Counted from the stretch's first letter, positions 33,427 through 42,866 are shown. The stretch: DNA of 64,000 nt from Streptomyces sp. NBC_01689 (GCF_036250675.1 NZ_CP109592.1:4402001-4466000); one strand, 5' to 3'. Made by a program: numbers and translations. Notes: generated by a model from the letters alone, not told the origin.

Positions 33427-33534
33427 GTGCTCTCTCCGGGTCCTAGTGAGAGTTTTCAGCCTTCGTCCGGTTCATCCGGATGGAGGCATACCGCACAACG
33501 ATAACGGGTATCCATGCGGGGCCAAAAACCGAGC

Positions 33535-33567
33535 AGGTCAGACGGGCCGCGTGAGCCCGTCTGACCT
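33535..33567 (-). terminator. Intrinsic terminator between nusG and rplK
   Basis: AGGTCAGACGGGC and its complement form a perfect 13-base-pair stem with a CGCGTGA loop, 27 bases after the nusG stop. On the minus strand it is followed by TGCTCGG and a T5 run, the most classical terminator in the window. rplK must therefore have its own promoter or depend on read-through. Confidence 0.85.
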
Positions 33568-33594
33568 GTTCGGAAGACGTACGTCCAGAAGCCG

Positions 33595-34482
33595 CTAGTT
33601 CTTCTGGATCTGGTCGAAGGAGAGCTCGACCGGGGTCTCGCGGCCGAAGATCTCGACGAGACCCTTGACCTTCTTCGAGTCGGCATTGATCTCGTTGATG
33701 GTCGCCTGCAGCGTGGCGAACGGACCGTCCGTGACGGTGACCGAGTCGCCGACCTCGAAGTCCAGCACCTGGACCTCGACCTTGCGCTGCGGAGCGGGCT
33801 TGCCCTCGGCCTCGGCGGCCTCGCGCGCGGCCTTCTCCTCGGCCTCCGGGGCGAGCATCTTGACGATCTCGTCCAGGGTCAGCGGGTACGGGTCGTAGGC
33901 GTTGCCCACGAAGCCGGTGACGCCGGGAGTGTTGCGGACGACGCCCCAGGACTCGTTCGTCAGGTCCATGCGCACCAGCACGTAGCCGGGGAGCTTGTTC
34001 TGGCGGATGGTCTTGCGCTCGCCGTTCTTGATCTGCGCGACCTCTTCCTGCGGCACCTCGGCCTGGAAGATGAAGTCCTCGACGTTCAGCGAGACGGCAC
34101 GCTGTTCGAGGTTGGTCTTCACGCGGTTCTCGTAACCGGCGTAGGTGTGGATGACGTACCACTCGCCGGGGAGGGTGCGGAGCTCCTCACGGAGGGCCTG
34201 CACGGGGTCGACGGGCTCGGCCGGCTCGGCCTCCGCCTCGTCGGCGTCCTCGTCCTCGGCGGTCTCGGTGCTCTCGGCGAGGGCGTCCGCGGGGACGTCC
34301 TCGTCCTCGACGTCCTCACCGGACTCGTCCTCGACGTGCAGGGCCGTTTCCTCGGCGGGCTCGCCGGCGGCGGCATCGGCAGCCTCGAACTCGTCCACGA
34401 CGTCCGCTCCCTCGACGATGTCCAGCTCGTCGTCAACGGACTCGACCGACTCGCTGGCTTCGTTCAGGTTCGGGTCAGACAC
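33595..34482 (-). CDS. nusG: Transcription termination/antitermination factor NusG
   Basis: NusG binds RNA polymerase and Rho or S10. The 295-residue product has an acidic Glu/Asp/Ala-rich extension of about 100 residues, then the NGN domain ([20 protein letters not shown]) and the C-terminal KOW domain ([20 protein letters not shown]). An insertion rich in Ala/Glu lies between the domains. The long acidic N-terminus is a streptomycete feature. It is 77 bases after secE. Confidence 0.97.
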   Translation of the reverse strand: MSDPNLNEASESVESVDDELDIVEGADVVDEFEAADAAAGEPAEETALHVEDESGEDVEDEDVPADALAESTETAEDEDADEAEAEPAEPVDPVQALREELRTLPGEWYVIHTYAGYENRVKTNLEQRAVSLNVEDFIFQAEVPQEEVAQIKNGERKTIRQNKLPGYVLVRMDLTNESWGVVRNTPGVTGFVGNAYDPYPLTLDEIVKMLAPEAEEKAAREAAEAEGKPAPQRKVEVQVLDFEVGDSVTVTDGPFATLQATINEINADSKKVKGLVEIFGRETPVELSFDQIQKN

Positions 34483-34559
34483 GGTGGCTGCTTCTTCCTG
34501 GATACATGGGGGTGGAACACGCGAAAGGGGCGCCGGTGACGGCGCCCTTCGCGGTCGGC

Positions 34560-34841
34560 TCAGCCGAAGACGTACTTGGCCGCGTGATTGAGCCCATAGT
34601 CAATCACGGTCACCAGGCCGATCATGATGACGACGAAGACGATCACCACGGTGGTGTACGTCGTCAGCTGATTGCGAGTCGGCCAGACGACCTTGCGGAG
34701 CTCCGCGACGATCTGGCGGTAGAAGGTCGCCAGGCGCTTCAGCGGGCCCTTCTTGGCGCGCTTGCCACCCTTACGAGCCTTCTTCTTGGACTCGACTGCC
34801 TCGGCATCAGGCATGTCGATGGAGCCCACGGCGTCCGTCAC
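34560..34841 (-). CDS. secE: Preprotein translocase subunit SecE
   Basis: SecE stabilises SecY in the Sec channel. The 93-residue product from GTG 34841 has a basic stretch ([14 protein letters not shown]), the conserved [19 protein letters not shown], and one membrane helix ([19 protein letters not shown]). It leads the secE-nusG pair downstream of tRNA-Trp. Confidence 0.97.
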   Translation of the reverse strand: MTDAVGSIDMPDAEAVESKKKARKGGKRAKKGPLKRLATFYRQIVAELRKVVWPTRNQLTTYTTVVIVFVVIMIGLVTVIDYGLNHAAKYVFG

Positions 34842-34950
34842 TCGTCCTCACCTGATTCCGGGTCGTGGCCGTGCCGCGCCCGGTTGAGCCGCACGGCGGT
34901 GCATTGCAGTACGTACTTGCGTGCACACATCCTGGCGAAGGAGTGTGTAG

Positions 34951-35023
34951 CAGGGCCGGAGGGACTTGAACCCCCAACCGCTGGTTTTGGAGACCAGTGC
35001 TCTACCAATTGAGCTACGACCCT
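34951..35023 (-). tRNA. trnW: tRNA-Trp (CCA anticodon)
   Basis: The minus strand folds into a full cloverleaf: acceptor AGGGTCG/CGGCCCT with G discriminator, anticodon stem CTGGT/ACCAG with loop containing CCA, and T arm GGTTCAAGT. The 3' CCA tail is not encoded. It lies upstream of secE, a conserved arrangement. Confidence 0.96.
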
Positions 35024-35271
35024 TTGGTTTCCCCCAACGTACCGCATCCGACCGAGTGCTCGCTGTGCGCACGGTGGGTGCGGCCGGTGAAGGCCAACGA
35101 GGTGAGAGTGTACGTGGTCCGGGGCCGGGCGTCGAACAGAAAGCGTCCGTAAGGGCTTTGCGGATCGGAGATCGACCGGTGGACGGTCCGCGCCCGGACT
35201 GGTGTTCTCCCGTTGTTCAGTCTGTGAAACCCGCGTGCCGGGGGCGTTTCCGGTCTGAAACGATGGGCCCC

Positions 35272-36498
35272 ATGAGCGCTGCAACCCCTCCCACCGAGCG
35301 CCGGGTCTCCGCCCGAGTCGGCGCGATCTCCGAGTCCGCCACTCTCGCCGTGGACGCCAAGGCCAAGGCCCTCAAGGCCGCCGGGCGGCCGGTGATCGGC
35401 TTCGGCGCCGGTGAGCCCGACTTCCCGACCCCGGACTACATCGTCCAGGCCGCCATCGAGGCCTGCTCCAACCCGAAGTACCACCGCTACACGCCGGCCG
35501 GCGGCCTGCCCGAGCTGAAGGCCGCCATCGCCGCCAAGACCCTGCGCGACTCCGGATACGAGGTGGAGGCCGCCCAGGTCCTGGTGACCAACGGCGGCAA
35601 GCAGGCCATCTACGAGGCCTTCGCGGCCGTCCTCGACCCGGGCGACGAGGTCATCGTCCCGGCTCCCTACTGGACGACCTACCCGGAGTCCATCCGTCTC
35701 GCCGGCGGTGTCCCGGTCGAGGTCGTCGCCGACGAGACCACCGGCTACCGCGTGTCGGTCGAGCAGCTGGAGGCCGCCCGCACCGAGCACACCAAGGTGC
35801 TGCTCTTCGTCTCCCCGTCCAACCCGACCGGCGCGGTCTACACCCGTGAGCAGATCGAGGAGATCGGCCGCTGGGCCGCCGACAAGGGCCTGTGGGTCCT
35901 GACCGACGAGATCTACGAGCACCTGGTCTACGGCGACGCCGAGTTCCACTCCCTCCCCGTGGTGGTGCCCGAGCTCGCCGACAAGTGCATCGTCGTGAAC
36001 GGCGTGGCGAAGACGTACGCCATGACCGGCTGGCGGGTGGGCTGGGTCATCGGCCCCAAGGACGTCGTCAAGGCCGCGACCAACCTCCAGTCGCACGCCA
36101 CCTCGAACGTGTCCAACGTGGCGCAGGTCGCCGCTCTCGCCGCCGTCTCCGGCGACCTGACGGCGGTGGCCGAGATGCGCGAGGCCTTCGACCGCCGCCG
36201 CAAGACCATCGTGCGGATGCTCAACGAGATCGAGGGCGTCCTGTGCCCCGAGCCCGAGGGCGCCTTCTACGCGTACCCCTCGGTCAAGGCGCTGCTCGGC
36301 AAGGAGATCCGCGGCAGGCGCCCCCGGGACACGGTGGAGCTGGCCGCGCTCATCCTGGAGGAGGCCGAGGTCGCGGTCGTCCCGGGCGAGGCCTTCGGCA
36401 CGCCGGGGTACCTGCGTCTGTCGTACGCCCTCGGTGACGAGGACCTCGTCGAGGGTGTCAGCCGGATCCAGAAGCTGCTGGCCGAGGCGCAGGACTGA
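35272..36498 (+). CDS. aspC: Aspartate/aromatic aminotransferase, class I PLP-dependent
   Basis: This enzyme transfers amino groups between aspartate (or related amino acids) and 2-oxoglutarate. The 408-residue product from ATG 35272 has [17 protein letters not shown], the [14 protein letters not shown] block and the PLP lysine Lys247 in [15 protein letters not shown], and ends with [17 protein letters not shown]. The ribosome binding site is weak; an ATG at 35263 is an alternative. It is divergent from tRNA-Trp. Substrate range is inferred from the family. Confidence 0.93.
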   Translation: MSAATPPTERRVSARVGAISESATLAVDAKAKALKAAGRPVIGFGAGEPDFPTPDYIVQAAIEACSNPKYHRYTPAGGLPELKAAIAAKTLRDSGYEVEAAQVLVTNGGKQAIYEAFAAVLDPGDEVIVPAPYWTTYPESIRLAGGVPVEVVADETTGYRVSVEQLEAARTEHTKVLLFVSPSNPTGAVYTREQIEEIGRWAADKGLWVLTDEIYEHLVYGDAEFHSLPVVVPELADKCIVVNGVAKTYAMTGWRVGWVIGPKDVVKAATNLQSHATSNVSNVAQVAALAAVSGDLTAVAEMREAFDRRRKTIVRMLNEIEGVLCPEPEGAFYAYPSVKALLGKEIRGRRPRDTVELAALILEEAEVAVVPGEAFGTPGYLRLSYALGDEDLVEGVSRIQKLLAEAQD

Positions 36499-36549
36499 CG
36501 TCCCGGCCCCTGTCACGGAGTCCACGGATCATGCGCTCCACGCGCGTGT

Positions 36550-36581
36550 GCGGGCCGTTCTCCCCCGGGAGGACGGCCCGC
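36550..36581 (+). terminator. aspC terminator
   Basis: GCGGGCCGT pairs with ACGGCCCGC and inner CTCCC with GGGAG, leaving a short loop and followed by TTCTTC. It starts about 50 bases after the aspC stop. Confidence 0.75.
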
Positions 36582-36654
36582 TTCTTCGTGCGAGCAAGAC
36601 CACTAAAGGGGAAAGCGCTACCGGGACGGCCCGGACGTGCGGCAGGATCCTGGA

Positions 36655-37695
36655 ATGGAGCGCGTACGTGATCTCTCTGAACTGCCGAAAGCCCATCTGC
36701 ACCTGCACTTCACCGGTTCGATGCGGCCGGCCACCCTGCTGGAACTGGCCGACAAGTACGGCGTCCGGCTGCCGGATGCCCTGACCGAGGCACTGACCAG
36801 CGGGGAACCGCCGAAGCTGCGGGCGACCGACGAGCGCGGCTGGTTCCGCTTCCAGCGGCTGTACGACGCGGCGCGATCCTGCCTCAGAGAGCCCGACGAC
36901 ATCCGGCGGCTGGTCCGCGAGGCCGCCGAGGAGGACATCAGGGACGGCTCCGGGTGGCTGGAGATCCAGGTCGACCCCACCTCGTACGCGCCCCGCCTGG
37001 GCGGGCTCATCCCGGCACTGGAGATCATCCTGGACGCGGTCGACTCGGCCGTGCGCGAGACCGGCATCGGGATGCGGGTCCTGGTGGCCGCGAACCGTAT
37101 GAAACACCCGCTCGACGCCCGCACGCTGGCCCGGCTCGCGGTGCGCTACGCGGACCGGGGCGTGGTCGGCTTCGGCCTGTCGAACGACGAGCGCCGGGGC
37201 ATGGCACGCGACTTCGACCGGGCCTTCGCGATCGCCCACGAGGGCGGCCTGCTCTCCGCGCCGCACGGCGGCGAGCTGACCGGCCCCACGTCGGTCCGCG
37301 ACTGCCTCGACGACCTGCACGCCACCCGGATCGGGCACGGGGTGCGCGCCGCCGAGGATCCCCGGCTGCTCAAGCGGCTCGCGGACCGTGGCGTCACCTG
37401 CGAGGTCTGCCCCGCGTCGAACGTCGCCCTGGGCGTGTACGAGAAGGCGGAGGACGTCCCCCTGCGCACGCTCTTCGAGGCCGGGGTCCCGATGGCCCTC
37501 GGCGCCGACGACCCTCTCCTGTTCGGCTCGCGGCTCGCCGCCCAGTACGAGCTGGCACGCCACCACCAGGGCTTCACGGACGCCGAACTGGCCGAGCTGG
37601 CCCGCCAGTCCGTACGGGGATCGGCGGCGCCCCAGGACGTCAGGCAGAAGCTGCTGGCGGGCGTCGACGACTGGCTGGCCGGCCCGGGCGTCTGA
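36655..37695 (+). CDS. add: Adenosine deaminase-like metallohydrolase
   Basis: Adenosine deaminases convert adenosine to inosine with one zinc. The 346-residue product has metal ligands in KAHLHLHFTGS (His16 and His18), the HGGE site in SAPHGGELTG, the NVALG block and the C-terminal GADDPLLFG Asp pair. The usual HLDGS is HFTGS here, a change near the substrate, so this may be a related deaminase rather than strict Add. It overlaps the convergent next gene by 56 bases. Confidence 0.85.
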   Translation: MERVRDLSELPKAHLHLHFTGSMRPATLLELADKYGVRLPDALTEALTSGEPPKLRATDERGWFRFQRLYDAARSCLREPDDIRRLVREAAEEDIRDGSGWLEIQVDPTSYAPRLGGLIPALEIILDAVDSAVRETGIGMRVLVAANRMKHPLDARTLARLAVRYADRGVVGFGLSNDERRGMARDFDRAFAIAHEGGLLSAPHGGELTGPTSVRDCLDDLHATRIGHGVRAAEDPRLLKRLADRGVTCEVCPASNVALGVYEKAEDVPLRTLFEAGVPMALGADDPLLFGSRLAAQYELARHHQGFTDAELAELARQSVRGSAAPQDVRQKLLAGVDDWLAGPGV

Positions 37696-38386
37696 AGTGG
37701 CCGTAGGGCGGATACGCCTGGAAGCCGATGTCCAGCTCCATCCGGTCGCCCTCGCGCAGCGACAGGTGCGGGGTGAGGGACGCGACCAGGACGTCCCGGC
37801 CCTCGGCGGCCCGCTTCCCGAGCGGACCGTGACCGGCGGCGGCCTCCAGCCGGGTGGCGGCCGAGGCGAAACTGTCGCGCGCGCCGAGCAGGAGGAGCGT
37901 CCCCGCGTGGACGGCCGGACCGATCCGGTCCCATGCCTCCGGACGGTCCCACCGCTGCTCCCAGCGGGCCTCCCAGGCCGCCGCGCGGGCCGCGACGCGC
38001 CGCTCGTCCGTCCGGACGGTGAGCGGGGTGCCCGCCCGCAGGCGGCGCCGCAGTCCGGGCCAGGCGGAGGCCCGCAGACCCGGTGACCGGTGGGCGAGGA
38101 CGAGGTCGACGGGCACTTCGGGCGCGTACTGCCGGGGGACGCTCCGCCGCAGCGGGACGTACACGATCGTGTGCGGGGAGAACGCGGCGAACGAGAACAG
38201 CGCGGCGAGCCGGGCGAGCCCGTCGTGGTCCCCCACCAGGTAGCCCCAGCCGGCGAAGGGGTCGCTGAGCGTGGTGTGCCGCAGGGGTTGCCGCGGCTGG
38301 ACGATCCGGTGGGCGCGCGGGCCGACGCGCGGCGTGTACTCGGTCAGCCGGAGCCGCACGGACACCGCTCGGGGACGTCGGGGCAC
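37640..38386 (-). CDS. Hypothetical protein
   Basis: I do not recognise this 248-residue protein. It is Arg/Ala-rich with aromatic motifs (DPFAGWGYLVGDHDGLARL, FSPHTIVYVPLRR) and a Trp-rich middle (WEARWEQRWDRPEAWDRIG), without membrane segments. The GTG start at 38386 has a poor ribosome binding site. The last 18 residues overlap the end of the adenosine deaminase gene. Codon periodicity looks genuine but function is unknown. Confidence 0.6.
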   Translation of the reverse strand: MPRRPRAVSVRLRLTEYTPRVGPRAHRIVQPRQPLRHTTLSDPFAGWGYLVGDHDGLARLAALFSFAAFSPHTIVYVPLRRSVPRQYAPEVPVDLVLAHRSPGLRASAWPGLRRRLRAGTPLTVRTDERRVAARAAAWEARWEQRWDRPEAWDRIGPAVHAGTLLLLGARDSFASAATRLEAAAGHGPLGKRAAEGRDVLVASLTPHLSLREGDRMELDIGFQAYPPYGHFRRPGRPASRRRPPAASA

Positions 38387-38545
38387 GACATACGTGCCTG
38401 GGGTGCCGGAGGTGCCTGACGAACCGTAGCGGTCACCGTCGTACGCGTCGTACGGGAGGCCTCATGGCCCCAGCGTGACCGCCGCGCGGGCCCGTCCGCA
38501 ACGGAGATTCCGCCCCGGCGGGACGCGGGAGGGCCTCTGGAGGCG

Positions 38546-39601
38546 CTAAAGGCGCACGCCGACCGTCACCGGTTCGTTGACCAGAGTGATCCCGAAGGCG
38601 TCACGCACCCCGGCGACGACCTCCCGCGCCAGCGCGAGCAGGTCCTCGGTGGTGGCCCGGCCCCGGTTGGTGAGGGCCAGCGTGTGCTTGGTGGAGATCC
38701 GCGCGGGCCCGGAGCCGTACCCCTTGCCGAATCCGGACTTGTCGATCAGCCAGGCGGCGGACGTCTTGGTGTGTCCCTCACCCGCCGGGTAGGCGGGCGG
38801 TACGACGTCGGAGCCGAGCCGCTCGGCCACGCGCGCGTGGAACGCGGCGAACTCCTCGTCGGTGAGGATCGGGTTGGTGAAGAACGACCCGGCGGACCAG
38901 GTGTCGTGGTCCTCGGGGTCGAGCACCATGCCCTTGCCGGAGCGCAGCTTCAGGACGGTCTCGCGGGCGGCGTCGAGGGGGACGCGGTCACCGGCCTCCA
39001 CGCCCAGGGCGCGGGCCGTCTCTGCGTACCTGACCGGTGCCGACAGTCCCTCCGCGTCCTCCAGACCGAAACGGACGCGCAGCACGACATGACGCTCGGG
39101 GTCGGCCTTGAAGCGGCTGTGGCGGTAGGAGAAGGCGCAGTCGGCGTTCGTGAGCGTGACCGTCTCGCGCGCCTCCCGGTCGTACGCGATCACCTCGGTG
39201 ATGGTCGACGACACTTCCTGGCCGTACGCGCCCACGTTCTGGATCGGGGTCGCGCCGGCGGAGCCGGGGATGCCGGCGAGGCACTCGATCCCCGCGAGTC
39301 CGGCCGCCACGGTGCGGGCGACGGCGTCGCTCCAGACCTCGCCCGCGGCCAGTTCCAGCGTCGTCCCGTCGAGCGTGAACCCGCTCGTCGCGATGCGCAG
39401 GGCGGTTCCGTCGAAGCCCTTGTCGCCGATGACCAGGTTCGATCCACCGCCGATCAGCAGCAGCGGGGTACCGGTGTCGTCGGCGTCGCGGACGGCGGCG
39501 ATCACCTCGGCGTCGGTGGTCGCGGTGATCAGCCTGGTCGCGGGCCCCCCGAGCCGGAAGGTGGTCAACGGGGCGAGCGGGGCGTCGTGGAGTTCCTGCA
39601 C
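38546..39601 (-). CDS. murB: UDP-N-acetylenolpyruvoylglucosamine reductase
   Basis: MurB reduces UDP-GlcNAc-enolpyruvate to UDP-MurNAc in cytoplasmic peptidoglycan synthesis, using FAD and NADPH. The 351-residue product starts at GTG 39601, has FAD-binding blocks (LLLIGGGSNLVIGDKGFDG, CLAGIPGSAGATPIQNVGAY with the catalytic-region YRHSRFK) and SFFTNPIL followed by SAAWLIDKSGFGKG, typical of type I MurB. A heptanucleotide repeat array lies directly upstream. Confidence 0.96.
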   Translation of the reverse strand: MQELHDAPLAPLTTFRLGGPATRLITATTDAEVIAAVRDADDTGTPLLLIGGGSNLVIGDKGFDGTALRIATSGFTLDGTTLELAAGEVWSDAVARTVAAGLAGIECLAGIPGSAGATPIQNVGAYGQEVSSTITEVIAYDREARETVTLTNADCAFSYRHSRFKADPERHVVLRVRFGLEDAEGLSAPVRYAETARALGVEAGDRVPLDAARETVLKLRSGKGMVLDPEDHDTWSAGSFFTNPILTDEEFAAFHARVAERLGSDVVPPAYPAGEGHTKTSAAWLIDKSGFGKGYGSGPARISTKHTLALTNRGRATTEDLLALAREVVAGVRDAFGITLVNEPVTVGVRL

Positions 39602-39653
39602 GGGCCCAAGACTACGAGAAGGCCCGGAGCGCCCTGCCCGCGGTACGCACGAC

Positions 39654-39709
39654 GGGCTACGGGCTACGGGCTACGGGCTACGAGATACGGGCGACGGCAT
39701 ACGGCGGAC
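39654..39709. repeat. Degenerate heptanucleotide repeat (GGGCTAC type)
   Basis: Four perfect GGGCTAC units (39654-39681) continue as four degenerate seven-base units (GAGATAC, GGGCGAC, GGCATAC, GGCGGAC). The array lies 53 bases upstream of the murB start. Confidence 0.9.
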
Positions 39710-39743
39710 GACCCGACACGTACGGCGGACGACCGACGCGTAC

Positions 39744-39813
39744 GGCTGATGGCTGACGGCTGACGGCTGACGGCTGACGGCTGACGGCTGACGGCTGACG
39801 GCTGATGGCTGAT
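39744..39813. repeat. Heptanucleotide tandem repeat (GGCTGAY, ten units)
   Basis: Ten consecutive seven-base units run without interruption. The seven inner units read GGCTGAC, flanked by one GGCTGAT on the left and two on the right. It lies between the murB start and the MFS terminator. Non-coding repeats of this kind usually arise by slippage. Confidence 0.95.
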
Positions 39814-39822
39814 GGCGTGCGA

Positions 39823-39849
39823 ACGGCCCCGCCGTGAAGGCGGGGCCGT
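39823..39849 (-). terminator. Terminator of MFS transporter gene
   Basis: ACGGCCCCGCC and GGCGGGGCCGT form a perfect 11-base-pair stem with a GTGAA loop, 34 bases after the MFS stop on the minus strand. The plus strand has TTCTT after it, so it may work both ways. Confidence 0.8.
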
Positions 39850-39882
39850 TTCTTACCGTGCGGGATGTGGACGGGCCCGCCG

Positions 39883-41340
39883 TCAGCGGGAGGCCGTCTC
39901 CAGGGCCGGGACGGGCGCCGGGGTGGTGGCCGGTCCCCCGGCGACGGCGGCCGACCGCGCCGCGCGCCGCGCCGACGGGATGAGCAGCACCGCGACTCCC
40001 GCGAGGGCGACCGTCGCCGCGCCCACCACGAGCGCGGGCCGCAGGCCGTCCACGAAGCTCGTCGCGGTCTCGTAGCCGCCCTGAGCGGAGAAGATCGACG
40101 ACATCACCGCGATGCCGAGCGCGCCGCCCACCTCGCGGAGCGCGTTGTTGGCGCCGGAGGCGATGCCCTGCTCCTGCGGCCGGACGCTGGACATGACCAG
40201 GTTGGAGGCGGGGGCGAAGTACAGGGACATCCCGATACCGCTGATGATCAGGGCGGGCAGTTGCTCGGCGTACGAGACGTCGGCGGCGACCACCACGGCG
40301 TAGTAGGCGAGCCCGAGGGCCTGCAGGAAGAGCCCGGTGGCCACCACCGGCCGGCCTCCGACGCGGTCGGAGAGGTAGCCGGCGATCGGCGCGACGAGCA
40401 TCGGCATGCCGGTCCAGGGCAGCATCCTGAGGCCCGCCTCGGTGGGCGAGTAACCGAGGACGCCCTGCATGTACTGGCTGAGCAGGAAGATCGAGCCGAA
40501 CATCCCGAGGAACATCAGCAGGCTCGCGGCGTTGATCCCGGCGAAGGCACGGGAGCGGAAGAGGCGCATCGGCAGCATCGGGTTCTTCGCGCGGCTGCCG
40601 TGCAGGACGAAGGCGGTGAGCAGGGCGGCACCGGCGAGCAGGCCGGTCAGCACGACGGGGCTGGTCCAGCCGTCGGCGGGCCCGCGCACCAGGCCGTACA
40701 CGATGCCGAAGAGGCCGCCGCTGGCGAGCAGGGTGCCGGGGATGTCGAGCCGGGCACCGGCGCCGTGGGACTCGGCCAGCCGCAGCCGGGCGAGCGGGAG
40801 CAGGGCGAGACCGAGCGGGACGTTCAGCCAGAAGATCCAGTGCCAGGACACGTGTTCGGTGAGGCTGCCGCCGATGAGCGGTCCCGAGGCGACCGCGAGT
40901 CCGTTCACGGCGCCCCAGATCCCGTACGCCATCCCGCGCCTGGCGGCCGGCACGGCGGCCGTCAGCAGGGTCAGGGTCAGCGGCATCATGATGGCGGCTC
41001 CGACGCCCTGGACGGCGCGGGCGGCGATCAGGGAGTCGATGCCGGGCGCCATGGCCGCGGCCGCGGAGGCGCCGGTGAAGACGGAGAGGCCGACGAGGAA
41101 GAGCCGGCGGCGGCCGAAGCGGTCACCCAAGGCCGCGCCGAACATCAGCAGGACGGCGAAGGTGAGCGTGTACGCGCTCACGGTCCATTCAAGGTCGTCC
41201 AGCGCTCCCCCGAGGTCCTCGCGGATGGAGGGCAGGGCGGTCGTGACGACGAGATTGTCGAGGGCCGCCATGAACCCGGCGACACTGGTGATGACGAGGG
41301 CCCAGGTGGCTCCCCCGCGCCGTGCTGTCTGCTGTGACAT
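39883..41340 (-). CDS. MFS drug efflux transporter, DHA2 (14-TMS) type
   Basis: The 485-residue protein from ATG 41340 (GGGGGAG site) has about 14 membrane segments. It has the DHA2 motifs: LDNLVVTTALPSIREDL in the first helix, GAALGDRFGRRRLFLVG (motif A), and GIWGAVNGLAVASGPLIGG (motif C, antiporter). It would export hydrophobic or cationic compounds by proton exchange. A TetR gene lies upstream in the same orientation, and a matching operator is at 41372-41391, so it is most likely repressed by that TetR. Confidence 0.92.
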   Translation of the reverse strand: MSQQTARRGGATWALVITSVAGFMAALDNLVVTTALPSIREDLGGALDDLEWTVSAYTLTFAVLLMFGAALGDRFGRRRLFLVGLSVFTGASAAAAMAPGIDSLIAARAVQGVGAAIMMPLTLTLLTAAVPAARRGMAYGIWGAVNGLAVASGPLIGGSLTEHVSWHWIFWLNVPLGLALLPLARLRLAESHGAGARLDIPGTLLASGGLFGIVYGLVRGPADGWTSPVVLTGLLAGAALLTAFVLHGSRAKNPMLPMRLFRSRAFAGINAASLLMFLGMFGSIFLLSQYMQGVLGYSPTEAGLRMLPWTGMPMLVAPIAGYLSDRVGGRPVVATGLFLQALGLAYYAVVVAADVSYAEQLPALIISGIGMSLYFAPASNLVMSSVRPQEQGIASGANNALREVGGALGIAVMSSIFSAQGGYETATSFVDGLRPALVVGAATVALAGVAVLLIPSARRAARSAAVAGGPATTPAPVPALETASR

Positions 41341-41371
41341 CGCTCCCCCTAAGAGTGATTCACCCATGCTG

Positions 41372-41391
41372 ATTAGTTATTGATGACTAAC
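41372..41391. promoter_or_regulatory. TetR operator upstream of the MFS gene
   Basis: TTAGT-N8-ACTAA, 32 bases upstream of the MFS start. On the minus strand it fits GTTAGTNNTCAATNACTAAY, the same pattern as the site at 42124-42143 ahead of the tetR gene. Confidence 0.8.
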
Positions 41392-41536
41392 TTTTACGGC
41401 CATGAAAAGACGGCTTTCCGCACGCCTTCCCGATGAGCCGGTGGATCAAGGAACCCGATGAACTCGCTGAATCCGGTGAATCCGGTGAAACTCGATGAAC
41501 CGGACGGATCACCGAAGCCGCTGGACCGCCGGCCGC

Positions 41537-42115
41537 CTATCCGGCCGGGACCTCGGAGCGCCCAGGCACCCGCACCTCCGGGTAGATCCCCTCCCAGACC
41601 CGGTGTCCGGCCGGAAACCCCATGGCCACGAAGCAGTTGATGAGCATCCCGTACGCCAGGAAGGTCGTGGTCTCGCCCACGTCGGCCCCGAGCGGCAGAT
41701 GGACCGTGTCCCACAGTCGCGTCCAGCCGCTCCGGACCGCCTCGCCGAACTCGTGGTCGCCGGCCTCCTCGGCGGCCGCCACCGCGGTGTAGGTCTGCAT
41801 CTGCATGAGCAGCCGCTCCGGGTGCTCGGCGATCACCCGGGTGTACGCGGTCGCCATGGCGTACAGGGCCTCCTCGCCCTCCAGCCCCTCGGACGCCTCC
41901 CCGAAGGTCCGGCGGACGTCCTCCAGGCAGCGTTCGGCCGCCGCGAGGAAGATCGCCCTCTTGCCCGGGAAGAGCCGGAAGAGATACGGCTGGGAGACGC
42001 CCACACGCTTGGCGATCGCCTCGGTGGAGGTGCCGTGGTAGCCGCCGCGGGCGAACTCGCTGATCGCCGCGCGGATGACGCTCTCGCGCCTGTCCTCTGC
42101 GCTCATCCTGACCAT
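41537..42115 (-). CDS. TetR-family repressor
   Basis: The 192-residue protein (ATG 42115; ATG 42106 alternative) has the TetR helix-turn-helix between about residues 26 and 58 (GYHGTSTEAIAKRVGVSQ then PYLFRLFPGKRAIF), and an all-helical ligand domain. It lies 196 bases upstream of the MFS gene on the same strand. Identical palindromes before both genes indicate autorepression and control of the exporter. The ligand is unknown. Confidence 0.92.
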   Translation of the reverse strand: MVRMSAEDRRESVIRAAISEFARGGYHGTSTEAIAKRVGVSQPYLFRLFPGKRAIFLAAAERCLEDVRRTFGEASEGLEGEEALYAMATAYTRVIAEHPERLLMQMQTYTAVAAAEEAGDHEFGEAVRSGWTRLWDTVHLPLGADVGETTTFLAYGMLINCFVAMGFPAGHRVWEGIYPEVRVPGRSEVPAG

Positions 42116-42123
42116 GCGAGAAA

Positions 42124-42143
42124 GTTAGTACTCAATCACTAAC
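42124..42143. promoter_or_regulatory. TetR autoregulatory operator
   Basis: GTTAGT-N8-ACTAAC, six-base perfect arms, starting nine bases upstream of the tetR ATG. It matches the site before the MFS gene at 14 or more positions. Confidence 0.82.
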
Positions 42144-42311
42144 CAAGTCAAGGGGCTCGGGAAAACGGGGCGTCGGTGTCCCGTGAGGTGCGGATGCCCC
42201 TTGAGGCGTGAGTGTCCCGCGAGGTGCCTGAGGCTCGTGAAGCGCGTGGGGTGCGTGGGATGCATGAGGGAGGCCGATGAGCGCCCCGGTGAGGGCGCGT
42301 CGCGCGGAACG

Positions 42312-42348
42312 GGTGAGGGGCGTCCGCAATGGGCGGACGCCCCTCACC
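42312..42348 (-). terminator. Terminator of the MaoC dehydratase pair
   Basis: GGTGAGGGGCGTCCGC pairs perfectly with its complement (16 base pairs) across an AATGG loop, 90 bases after the stop of the second MaoC gene. It is the longest perfect stem in the window. Confidence 0.85.
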
Positions 42349-42437
42349 TCCGACGGCCGTCCGGCCGTGCCGCCCGCCGGACGACCGTCGTCGGCGCAGC
42401 CGTGTGCCCGCCGCGGGTCCGGCGGCGGCGCCCGCCG

Positions 42438-42866
42438 TCAGGCCAGCCGTACGACCGCTCGTGACATGCCCAGGACCTTCTGGCCGGCGCTCATGGCGGT
42501 GAGGTCGACGCGGACGGTGTTGTCGTCCAGCTTGGCCGCGACCTTCGCGCTGACCTCGACGGTCGCCCCCTTGTCGTCGTTCGGCACGACGACCGGCTTG
42601 GTGAACCGCACGCCGTACTCGACCACCGCGCCCGGGTCGCCGACCCAGTCGGTGACGACGCGGATCGCTTCGGCCATGGTGAACATGCCGTGCGCGATGA
42701 CGTCGGGAAGACCGACCTCGACCGCGAACTTCTCGTTCCAGTGGATCGGGTTGAAGTCTCCGGAGGCGCCCGCGTACTGCACGAGTGTGGCGCGTGTCAC
42801 GGGGAAACTCCCGGGCGGCAGCTCCGTACCGACCTCGACCTCACCGTAGGTAATCTTCGCCGCCAT
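42438..42866 (-). CDS. MaoC-like (R)-hydroxyacyl dehydratase, HadB-type
   Basis: The 142-residue hot-dog protein carries the hydratase motif in YAGASGDFNPIHWNEKFAVE (Asp and His catalytic pair near residues 37 and 42) and GMFTMAEAIRVVTDW. It pairs with the upstream gene, two bases away. Together they resemble the HadAB heterodimer of actinobacteria, which dehydrates 3-hydroxyacyl thioesters. The exact pathway here is uncertain. Confidence 0.88.
   Translation of the reverse strand: MAAKITYGEVEVGTELPPGSFPVTRATLVQYAGASGDFNPIHWNEKFAVEVGLPDVIAHGMFTMAEAIRVVTDWVGDPGAVVEYGVRFTKPVVVPNDDKGATVEVSAKVAAKLDDNTVRVDLTAMSAGQKVLGMSRAVVRLA

Larger units (their letters stand above)
42116..42437. other. Intergenic region with tetR promoter and maoC terminator
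   Basis: It holds the tetR operator/promoter at its left end and the strong terminator of the MaoC pair at its right end. The middle has GGTGCGTGGG-like short repeats and no gene. Confidence 0.6.

Noticed and set aside
34966..35271. Upstream extension of the aminotransferase frame
   Set aside because: It runs through the tRNA-Trp gene; the conserved protein begins at 35272.
39744..39813. Repeat array considered as a CRISPR
   Set aside because: Units are seven bases with no spacers; it is a simple tandem repeat.
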